In this document: positions 1 to 6,922 of the stretch, piece by piece | Position numbering within the stretch: position 1 is the stretch's first letter | Layout: every line of letters starts with the position of its first letter | The notes under the pieces: model-generated | What the model was told of the DNA's origin: nothing | What the model saw: the letters and a program-made list of their open reading frames with translations, nothing else | Database searches by the model: none | Translations under genes and position numbers: made by a program | Assembly (NCBI RefSeq): GCF_000511385.1 | Contig: NC_023137.1 | Location: 77,001 to 141,000 of the forward strand | DNA length: 64,000 nucleotides | Reading direction: 5' to 3' | Source of the DNA: Phaeobacter gallaeciensis DSM 26640 | GTDB taxonomy: Bacteria; Pseudomonadota; Alphaproteobacteria; Rhodobacterales; Rhodobacteraceae

Positions 1-2668
1 CGACCTGTTGCGCGTCAGCGGGGGCGGCTTCGACCCAGACGGCGCCGCGGCTGTATCGCCCGGGAAAATCCTGCAGCAGATAGAACGCGCGCGTCAGCAC
101 ATGGTCAGCGGGCAGTGGTTCCAGCGGTGGTACATCCAGCCGCAGGGCGAGCTGTTGCAGACGGCGCCCGGCGGGGCTGCTGGCACCGGCGCGGGTCAGA
201 TCGGCATCGCGGGTATCAAAGAGTATCATGCCCCCGGTGCGCAGATAGGTGTTGAGCCGGTCATAGGCTGCGCCCGAGGGCATCGCCTGATTGGCGGTCA
301 CCGGCCAGTAGAGCAGCGGATAGAAGGCCAGCTCGTCGCGCTCCAGATCAACAGAGGCGGGTGGGGCAGGCTCGACCGAAGTGCGGAAGCGCAGCGTGTT
401 TGACAGGCCTTGCAGCCCGTCGCGGGCCAGCTGATCGACCTGCGGATTGCCGGTCAGTACATGGGCCAATGTCAGCTCGGCTGCCCGCTCTGCCGCCAAG
501 GCATCGGCTGCGGGATCAGACGCGGAGGAGGGGGCCGCCTCCTCAATCGTAGTGGCGTTGCCTTGGGCGTGGCTGCGCATGTCATGACCGGGGGTGATGA
601 CCCAGACAGAGGTGGCCAACAGCACCAGAGAGGTCAGGTTGCGGGTGGTGTTCGCGGAGGTCCGGGGCGGGCGCGACAGAAGTCCGGAAAGCAACAGGGA
701 AGCGAGCACATCAAGGGCGAGTAGAAGAAGGGCGAAGCTGATCAGCAGGCCGCCCAGCGGGCGTTCGGGCGTGGCCCCATAGCCGTTGACAGGGACGTTG
801 AGGGGCCACTGCGCCGGAGTCAGCTGATCCTCTGTGCGGATCACATTGCGGGCGATTCTCCGGTCGCCGTTTTGATAAAGCCCCGGTTGCAGCTCAGGTC
901 CGGCAGGGGCGGCGATCAGGTCCGGCCCGGCCACGCCGGGGAGCGCATCGGCATCGGAGAGCGCGCCAAAACCGTCCAGCACCTGAAGCGGCGCCCATGT
1001 GGTGCCGTCCAGGTCCACGGCCTCTGCCGGTTTGGAGCCTGAGGAAATCGCCAGCCGCTCCATCATTTGCACAAACAGGCCGGAGAGCGGCAGGCTGCTC
1101 CATTCCGCGTTTGCGGTTACGTGAAACAATACGATCTGGCCATTGCCCAGCGGCTTGCGGGTGACCAGCGGTGTGCCGTCGGAGAGTTCCGCAATCACCC
1201 GTTCTGCCAGCGAGGGGTCGGGCTGGGCGACCACTTGCGAACTGACGGTGACGTCAGGGGGAATGCTCAGCCCGAAAAACGGAGAGTCTTCGGCGAAGGG
1301 AGCGAGGGTTTTTGGCTCACCCCAGCTCATGGCGCCGCCGATGCTGCGGCCCCCTATTCGCAGGCGGACAGGCAGCAGCGGTTCCTCATCGGTGCGCGCG
1401 GTATCGCTGGCAGCGAGGCGGGGGCCAGCAAAACGCAGCAGCAGCCCGCCCTCATTGACCCAATCCACGACCGCAGTCTCCTGATCGGGGGGCAGGCGGG
1501 CGGTATCTGCAAGGACAATCACGTCGGGATTGGCGGGCAGAAGATCGCTTAGTCCACCCTCAAGCAAATCAGCGGTCGGAGCCAGCGCCTTGCGCAGATA
1601 GTGCAGAGGCGAGAGGAGGGCGAGACCTTCGTTGCCACTTTGGGCAGAGATCAGTGCCACTTCGCGACGGCGCAGCCCGTCATCGGCAAGCGATACAGCC
1701 CCGGCGCTGTTTTGGCCCTGCAGCTCAAACAACCGGATGCGCGCGCGCAGCTCTGCGGGCAGCGACAGGCGGGCGGTGGCTTCGCTGCCGTCGGCGGAGG
1801 TGCTGTCCGGATCGGCGAAATCCACGGTCACCGAGCCGAGGGTGCGCATGGTGCCGCCCGGGTCTGGCCCCTTGGCAAGGACGGTTACGGTTTGATCCGC
1901 ACCTGCGCCAAGGGATGTTGTCACCGCCCCGTCACCTGAGGTGGCCTGCGGGCTGCTACGGACGACGGTAATCTCCATGGCACCATCCACGTAGACAACC
2001 GGGCGCAGTGCCAGCCGGGGGCTGGCATGTTCATAGACGGTTAGCCTGCCGCGCTGGCGCAGCGCCGCCAGCAGATCGTCACGGCCAGCATACTCCAGAC
2101 CGTCGCTGAACCAGAGGCTGTCAAATCCACCTTCAATGGCATCTATCTGGGTCCCGGCGCGCGCCAGTTGCTCCGGCGTTGGTTGCCATGCTTGCGGGGC
2201 CTCACCTATGATCTGACGACGCCAGCTTGCCGCGCTTTGGAACTGAGGCGGCTGAGGAGCGGTCAGGCGCAGCACGGCAACAGGGCGATCAGCGCGTCCG
2301 GCCTCAGCCAGAAGATGGTCGATTTCCTCTCGGGTGCGGTCCCAGTCCGGGGCACCGGCCCAGCTGCCGTCCAACACCACCAGCAACGGGCCGCGCCCGG
2401 TCGGGGTCGTGGTAGGGTTCAGAACCGGGCCAGCCAGTCCGATGATGGCGGCGGCTACGGCCAGAAGGCGCAGCAACAAAAGCCACCATGGGGTGCGATC
2501 CGACAGGCTGTCATCGTCGCGCAGACCCAGCAGAAGGGTGACCGCCGGAAACAGGCGTTTGCGCGGGGCAGGAGGCACCGCCCGCAACAGCAGCCACAAC
2601 AGGGGCAGCGCCAGAAGCGCCAGCAGCAGCCAGGGGGCCGTAAAGCCGATGCCGGCAATGGTCGTCAT
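1..2668 (-). CDS. DUF4159-type membrane protein with BatA-like N-terminus (partial)
   Basis: The reading frame is open from an ATG at 2668 to the left edge, so about 889 codons are visible and the C-terminus is missing. The N-terminus has two hydrophobic segments (about residues 6-30 and 60-80) like the BatA aerotolerance-type membrane module. A von Willebrand-like stretch follows (VVLDGSWAG), then a long periplasmic part. Another hydrophobic segment lies near residue 640. The last visible part (ELAFYPLLYWPVT, then MILFDTRDADL) is typical of DUF4159. The start overlaps the upstream DUF58 stop by 4 bases (ATGA), so the two are translationally coupled. MoxR-DUF58-VWA/DUF4159 clusters are generally thought to act as chaperone systems on envelope or metalloprotein targets; the target here is unknown. 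Confidence 0.82.
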   Translation of the reverse strand, partial: MTTIAGIGFTAPWLLLALLALPLLWLLLRAVPPAPRKRLFPAVTLLLGLRDDDSLSDRTPWWLLLLRLLAVAAAIIGLAGPVLNPTTTPTGRGPLLVVLDGSWAGAPDWDRTREEIDHLLAEAGRADRPVAVLRLTAPQPPQFQSAASWRRQIIGEAPQAWQPTPEQLARAGTQIDAIEGGFDSLWFSDGLEYAGRDDLLAALRQRGRLTVYEHASPRLALRPVVYVDGAMEITVVRSSPQATSGDGAVTTSLGAGADQTVTVLAKGPDPGGTMRTLGSVTVDFADPDSTSADGSEATARLSLPAELRARIRLFELQGQNSAGAVSLADDGLRRREVALISAQSGNEGLALLSPLHYLRKALAPTADLLEGGLSDLLPANPDVIVLADTARLPPDQETAVVDWVNEGGLLLRFAGPRLAASDTARTDEEPLLPVRLRIGGRSIGGAMSWGEPKTLAPFAEDSPFFGLSIPPDVTVSSQVVAQPDPSLAERVIAELSDGTPLVTRKPLGNGQIVLFHVTANAEWSSLPLSGLFVQMMERLAISSGSKPAEAVDLDGTTWAPLQVLDGFGALSDADALPGVAGPDLIAAPAGPELQPGLYQNGDRRIARNVIRTEDQLTPAQWPLNVPVNGYGATPERPLGGLLISFALLLLALDVLASLLLSGLLSRPPRTSANTTRNLTSLVLLATSVWVITPGHDMRSHAQGNATTIEEAAPSSASDPAADALAAERAAELTLAHVLTGNPQVDQLARDGLQGLSNTLRFRTSVEPAPPASVDLERDELAFYPLLYWPVTANQAMPSGAAYDRLNTYLRTGGMILFDTRDADLTRAGASSPAGRRLQQLALRLDVPPLEPLPADHVLTRAFYLLQDFPGRYSRGAVWVEAAPADAQQV

Positions 2669-3579
2669 GAGCCGCTTCTTTCCATGGCGTGAAACAGCCA
2701 CATCAGGGCCGCCTGCGCGCTGTCACCTGTGTGATGCGTGCCCAGACGCCAGCCCGCCGCGCGGCACAGGTGGTCCAGCGCGTCGCGCCGTTCGGCAAGC
2801 CGATCAAGGTAGCGCTGTTTGAGGGCGCCGGCCTTCAGCGTTTCATGGCGCAGCCCGCCGCCGACGCTTTCGAAGATGGTGCGCCCGTCGAAGGGAAACT
2901 CTTCCTCCGCCGGGTCAAGCACCTGCATCAGCACGCCATGGACGCCACGGTCTGCAGCCTTGGCCAGCGCCTGTTCCAGCGGTGCGAAGGGGCCCAGAAA
3001 ATCGGAGAGAAACAGCACCCGCGCGTGGGGCAGCATGGCGCGATCTTCCGGCGGGGTATAGTCGCCGTCGTCATCTAGGCTGAGTGCGTCGGCCAAGCGC
3101 AGAACCTGAGCATTGCCGCGTCGAGGTGGCAGGCGGCCGCCGGTGAGGCCAACACGTTCCCCTGCTCTTAACATCATCACGGAGGCGGCCAGTCCGAGCA
3201 GTCGGGCGCGGTCAATTTTTTGCGGCAGCGCCGGGGTGGAGGCAAAGCGCATGGATGCCCCCTGGTCGACCCAGAGGTGCACCGTCTGAGCGATCTGCCA
3301 CTCCCGTTCACGAACGAACTGCTGATCCCCCTTGGCGGACCGGCGGTGATCAATCATGCGGCGGCTGTCCCCGGCCTGCACAGGTCGGTATTGCCAGAAA
3401 TCATCGCCCATGCCGGCACGACGGCGGCCGTGTTCGCCCAGAAGCACGGACCCGGCCAGCTGCTGCGCCCGAACCAGAAGCGGCGGGAAGCGACTGGCCG
3501 CAGTTTCTGCGCGGTGGCGCAGGGCCGCTGAGGTGCTGCCAGCGGTTTCGCCTGGCTGAGGGGCGCGCGCCTGTGTCAC
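2665..3579 (-). CDS. DUF58 domain-containing protein
   Basis: A 304-residue protein. Residues 52-83 carry the DUF58 hallmark: RAGMGDDF, then YRPVQAGDSRRMID and a RRSAK basic patch. The C-terminal half looks like a VWA-type fold, with VLFLSDFLG and a conserved Asp/Ser region. The start codon is GTG at 3579 and overlaps the MoxR stop (GTGA); the stop overlaps the DUF4159 start. This tight coupling with a MoxR ATPase is the standard arrangement, in which DUF58 is believed to act as an adaptor between the ATPase and the membrane partner. Residue 77 is His in IDHRRS, where many family members have Trp. Its exact role is unknown. Confidence 0.9.
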   Translation of the reverse strand: MTQARAPQPGETAGSTSAALRHRAETAASRFPPLLVRAQQLAGSVLLGEHGRRRAGMGDDFWQYRPVQAGDSRRMIDHRRSAKGDQQFVREREWQIAQTVHLWVDQGASMRFASTPALPQKIDRARLLGLAASVMMLRAGERVGLTGGRLPPRRGNAQVLRLADALSLDDDGDYTPPEDRAMLPHARVLFLSDFLGPFAPLEQALAKAADRGVHGVLMQVLDPAEEEFPFDGRTIFESVGGGLRHETLKAGALKQRYLDRLAERRDALDHLCRAAGWRLGTHHTGDSAQAALMWLFHAMERSGS

Positions 3580-4583
3580 GCGGCGACGCCGGGTCGTGCC
3601 ATGGTCTCGGCTGTAGTGGTGATTAGATCAGTCAGGCTTTCGCCGCGGGCGCGGGCAGCGAAGTTCAGCGCCATCCGATGGCTGAGCACGGGCTGTGCCA
3701 TATCCAGCACATCATCTGCATTGGGGGCGAGACGCCCCTGTAGCAGCGCGCGGGCGCGTACGGCCAGCATCAGCGCCTGTGCTGCCCGTGGCCCGGGACC
3801 CCAGGCAACGGTCTGTTGCACCTGTTCAGAGGCGCTTGGGTCATCCGGGCGGAAGGCTCGGACCAGATCGAGGATCATCTCCACAATGCTATCTCCCACG
3901 GGCATCCGGCGCAGAAGGTATTGTGCGGCGATCAGCTCATCCGCGGTGAAGACCTGATGCGCGCTCCCCTCGTCTATGCCGGTGGTTGCCAGCAAGATGT
4001 CACGCTCCGTTTCGCGTGTGGGATAGGGCACATCAATCTGGAACAGGAAGCGGTCCAGCTGCGCCTCTGGCAGAGGATAGGTGCCTTCCTGCTCAATCGG
4101 GTTCTGGGTGGCCAGCACATGAAAGGGCGTACCCAGAGGGCGGTCGGCACCGGCGACGGTCACCATCCGCTCTTGCATTGCCTGCAGCAGCGCAGATTGT
4201 GTGCGGGGACTGGCGCGGTTGATTTCATCTGCCATCAGCAATTGGCAAAAGACCGGCCCTGGCAGAAACCGAAAGGCACGGCTGCCGTCCTTGGCGGTAT
4301 CCAACACCTCGGATCCCAGAATATCGGCGGGCATCAGATCCGGGGTGAACTGCACCCGGTTTCCTGCAAGCCCCATGACCGTAGATAGGGTTTCCACCAG
4401 CCGGGTCTTGCCCAGTCCGGGCAGACCGATCAGCAGCCCGTGGCCCCCGCACAGCAGCGTGCTCAGTGTCAGATCGACCACACGCTCCTGACCGATAAAG
4501 CGCCGGGTGATAGAGGACCTGGCCTGTGTCAGCTTGTCTTCAAGCGCTTCAATCTCGGCCAGCAGATCGTCGGGTTCGGACAT
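3576..4583 (-). CDS. MoxR-family AAA+ ATPase
   Basis: A 335-residue AAA+ ATPase. Walker A is GLPGLGKT at residues 53-60, Walker B is LLMADEINR near 115-123, and the sensor region VLATQNPIEQEG is clear. I place the start at the ATG at 4583, behind an AAGGGA ribosome-binding site. The frame stays open upstream to 4829, but that extension runs across the divergent DUF1285 gene and has no family similarity. It is the first gene of the operon with DUF58 and DUF4159, overlapping DUF58 by 4 bases. MoxR proteins are thought to remodel or insert cofactors into target proteins together with VWA-type partners. The 52-bp gap to the divergent DUF1285 gene must hold the promoters. Confidence 0.93.
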   Translation of the reverse strand: MSEPDDLLAEIEALEDKLTQARSSITRRFIGQERVVDLTLSTLLCGGHGLLIGLPGLGKTRLVETLSTVMGLAGNRVQFTPDLMPADILGSEVLDTAKDGSRAFRFLPGPVFCQLLMADEINRASPRTQSALLQAMQERMVTVAGADRPLGTPFHVLATQNPIEQEGTYPLPEAQLDRFLFQIDVPYPTRETERDILLATTGIDEGSAHQVFTADELIAAQYLLRRMPVGDSIVEMILDLVRAFRPDDPSASEQVQQTVAWGPGPRAAQALMLAVRARALLQGRLAPNADDVLDMAQPVLSHRMALNFAARARGESLTDLITTTAETMARPGVAA

Positions 4584-4611
4584 GACTTTCCCTTCACGGC
4601 GAATATATAGT

Positions 4612-4622
4612 GATACTGTATC
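4612..4622. promoter_or_regulatory. Small palindrome in the MoxR/DUF1285 divergent gap
   Basis: GATACTGTATC is a perfect 5-1-5 inverted repeat in the only 52 bases between the divergent MoxR and DUF1285 starts. An AT-rich TATATA stretch lies beside it at 4603-4608. It may be an operator or part of a promoter serving one or both genes. It is short, so chance is a real alternative. Confidence 0.3.
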
Positions 4623-4635
4623 GCGTTGACAGAAA

Positions 4636-5265
4636 ATGGCAAAAGCAATGAGCGGACAAAATCCCGTGACTTCCGGCAGCAACACCCCTGAAACAGGATC
4701 AGAGCCCCCCAGCGCCGAGGGGCTGGCGGCTGCGGCCAAGACGGCGAGCAAAGGCGGTCTGCCGCCAGTACATCTGTGGAATCCACCGTTCTGCGGGGAT
4801 CTGGATATGCGGATTGCCCGCGATGGCACCTGGTTCTACCTCGGCACGCCAATCGGACGCTTTGAACTGGTGAAGCTGTTTTCCTCCATTCTGAAGCTGG
4901 AAGATGGCAAGTATTTCCTTGTTACGCCTGTCGAAAAGGTTGGCATCACGGTGGAGGATGCTCCCTTTGTCGCGGTCGATTTCGAAGTGGGCGGCACGGA
5001 TGAGGCACAGGTGCTGCGGTTTGAAACTCATGTTGGCGACAGAGTTGAGGCCGGGCCTGCGCATAAAATCCGCGTGGTGCGGGATGAAGAGACAGGTGAG
5101 CCAGCACCTTATGTGATGGTGCGGGCTGGTCTGGAGGCGCTGATTGATCGCAAGAGCTTTTACCGGCTGGTGGATCTGGGGTGTCACCGGGACGGATGGT
5201 TTGGCCTGTGGTCCGGCGGTGCGTTCTTCGGCATCATCCCATCGGATGAGCTGCCGGACGACTGA
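4636..5265 (+). CDS. DUF1285 domain-containing protein
   Basis: A 209-residue soluble protein. After a low-complexity N-terminus of about 40 residues comes the DUF1285 core: LPPVHLWNPPFCGDLDMRI, then DGTWFYLGTPIGR, then the KYFLVTPVEKVGI stretch. An alternative ATG at 4648 is possible, and neither start has a strong ribosome-binding site. The gene is divergent from MoxR, an arrangement I recognise from related Rhodobacteraceae. No biochemical role is established for the family. There are no transmembrane segments and no catalytic motif that I recognise. Confidence 0.88.
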   Translation: MAKAMSGQNPVTSGSNTPETGSEPPSAEGLAAAAKTASKGGLPPVHLWNPPFCGDLDMRIARDGTWFYLGTPIGRFELVKLFSSILKLEDGKYFLVTPVEKVGITVEDAPFVAVDFEVGGTDEAQVLRFETHVGDRVEAGPAHKIRVVRDEETGEPAPYVMVRAGLEALIDRKSFYRLVDLGCHRDGWFGLWSGGAFFGIIPSDELPDD

Positions 5266-5541
5266 ACCCGATCCAGATCTTAGCGTCGTCGGCAGAGCGC
5301 TGCTGGTCGCAGGGTGATGCGGCGGGAAGCCGCTGATCCAGTTGAGTGTATTGTAAAATTAGCGAAAATTCTCGCGAAAACCTGCTCAAAATCGGTGGAG
5401 ATCTGAGGCAGATTGAGGCGGTGTGATACTGGACGGATCAATGGGAACCTGGCGGGGGCTGGGCTGTGCCATTGAGGTGACGCCGTTCGGCACATGTCTA
5501 TTTGGCCGCCAATCGGGGGTGGCTCCAAAGGAGGTTTTCCA
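5266..5541. other. Intergenic region upstream of hyi
   Basis: This 276-base non-coding stretch has an AT-rich patch at about 5345-5385. It includes the near-palindrome GCGAAAATTCTCGC, with 12 of 14 positions symmetric, followed by a second GCGAAAA. This may be a regulatory site for hyi. No RNA gene or reading frame of interest is visible. Confidence 0.3.
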
Positions 5542-6294
5542 ATGCCGAAATTTGCGGCCAATATTTCATTGCTGTTTGCAGAATTGCCCTATCTGGATCG
5601 GTTTCCTGCAGCCGCGCGGGCCGGGTTTGAAGCGGTGGAAATCCTGTTTCCCTATGAGCTGGCTGCGAAAGAGACCCAGCGGGCCTTGTTGGCCAATGGG
5701 TTGGAACTGCTGCTGATCAACGCACCGCCCCCCAACTATACCGGCGGGATGCCGGGCTATGCGGCGCTACCGATGGGGTCGGATCGGTTTCAACGCGACA
5801 TCAGGCGGGTGTTGCGCTACGCGGAGGTGCTGCGGCCCGGTATGATCCATATCATGGCTGGTTACGCCAAAGGCGATGTGGCCAAAGATACGCTGATCCG
5901 CAATCTGCAATGGGCCGCTGATTATGCGCCGGGACAGCAATTCACCATTGAGCCACTGAACAGCGGTGATCAGCCGGGGTATTTTCTGGATGACTACAAT
6001 CTCGCGGTTGAAGTGCTGGAGGCCGTGGACCGCAAGAACGTCGGTCTGCAATATGATGCCTATCATGCGCAGCTGATCCATGGGGATGCGGTCAAGGTCT
6101 GGGAGGCCTTTGGCGACCGTGCAGCCCATGTTCAGATCGGAGCTGCTCCCGGACGCTGCGAGCCAGGAACCGGACCGGTGGATTTCGAACAGCTCTTCGC
6201 GGCGATTGACGAAAGCGGCTATGAGGGCTGGGTCAGCGCCGAATACACCCCAAGTACCAAACGGACAGAAGACAGTCTGGCCTGGATGGGCTGA
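5542..6294 (+). CDS. hyi: Hydroxypyruvate isomerase
   Basis: A 250-residue TIM-barrel protein of the xylose-isomerase-like fold. It matches the Hyi family throughout: MPKFAANISLLF at the N-terminus, then AAARAGFEAVEILFPY, GYAKGDVAK, FTIEPLN and LQYDAYHAQ. It interconverts hydroxypyruvate and tartronate semialdehyde in glyoxylate/glycerate metabolism. The ATG at 5542 sits 7 bases after a perfect AAAGGAGG (5527-5534). The frame extends upstream to 5494, but that longer start has no such signal. No glyoxylate carboligase or tartronate-semialdehyde reductase is adjacent; a glycerate kinase lies much further along at 51983-53257. Confidence 0.88.
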   Translation: MPKFAANISLLFAELPYLDRFPAAARAGFEAVEILFPYELAAKETQRALLANGLELLLINAPPPNYTGGMPGYAALPMGSDRFQRDIRRVLRYAEVLRPGMIHIMAGYAKGDVAKDTLIRNLQWAADYAPGQQFTIEPLNSGDQPGYFLDDYNLAVEVLEAVDRKNVGLQYDAYHAQLIHGDAVKVWEAFGDRAAHVQIGAAPGRCEPGTGPVDFEQLFAAIDESGYEGWVSAEYTPSTKRTEDSLAWMG

Positions 6295-6443
6295 CAGAGG
6301 TCGCATCTGATCTTGCCAATTGTCATGACGGATCGCCTGGCTGCGGCCAAAGGTCCGGTTGCCGTGTCATAACACATTCGCGAATTGAAATGTGATTGAT
6401 CGCAGGGCATAAGGCGGCATTCGATCTAAGATTGGAGACCACC

Positions 6444-6713
6444 ATGTTCCCTGCGCGATTCGCCCCTGTCCTGTTTGGCCTGATCCTATCGGGGGTCATG
6501 TCCTGCATTGTGACGGGGGTTGCCACGCTGAAAGCGGTTGGCCTGAGCGCAGAGGCGCCGGGGCTCTGGATGTCAGCCTGGAGTTTCGGCTGGCCGGTGG
6601 CATTCGTCGTTGTGCTGGGGGTGGCGCCTGCGGTGCGCCGATTGGTGGCCTGGATGGTGAAGCCGCCTGCGGAAACACCCTGCCCCGCAGGACCGCCCAG
6701 CGTAAAAGACTAG
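6444..6713 (+). CDS. DUF2798 small membrane protein
   Basis: An 89-residue protein with two hydrophobic helices (about residues 6-30 and 45-68) and a charged C-terminus. The pattern FPARFAPVLFGLILSGVMSC followed by W...W...FGWPVAFVVV is characteristic of DUF2798 proteins. The ATG at 6444 follows a GGAGACC site; the frame extends upstream to 6396 without support. It is predicted to lie in the inner membrane. Function unknown. Confidence 0.75.
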   Translation: MFPARFAPVLFGLILSGVMSCIVTGVATLKAVGLSAEAPGLWMSAWSFGWPVAFVVVLGVAPAVRRLVAWMVKPPAETPCPAGPPSVKD

Positions 6714-6753
6714 CACCGCAGTCCAAGGGGCACGCGCCTCCCGCCCGTCATCT

Positions 6754-6892
6754 CGGCATCAAAGATGCCGGTCTTCCCGTTGGGTCAGGCGCCATGCCGA
6801 GGCATGGCGCGTTGTGGCTTCGCCCGATGGTTGGCGTTGCCCGGTCAGGCCTGGATTATTCCGCTTCCGCCCCGGTCAAAAGGGGCGGAAGC
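6754..6892. repeat. Cluster of three perfect hairpins between DUF2798 and polA
   Basis: Three perfect inverted repeats lie in one gap: CGGCATC/GATGCCG (6754-6770, 3-base loop); a 10-bp stem GCGCCATGCC/GGCATGGCGC (6789-6810, 2-base loop); and an 11-bp stem GCTTCCGCCCC/GGGGCGGAAGC (6863-6892, 8-base loop). The last may terminate polA transcription, though neither strand has a clear T-run after it. The middle one looks like a REP-type palindrome. Confidence 0.5.
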
Positions 6893-6922
6893 CAGTCTAG
6901 CCGGTGCGAGGGGGCAGGCTGC

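Noticed and set aside
4584..4829. N-terminal extension of the MoxR gene
   Set aside because: It runs across the divergent promoter and the DUF1285 gene; the ATG at 4583 has a good ribosome-binding site.
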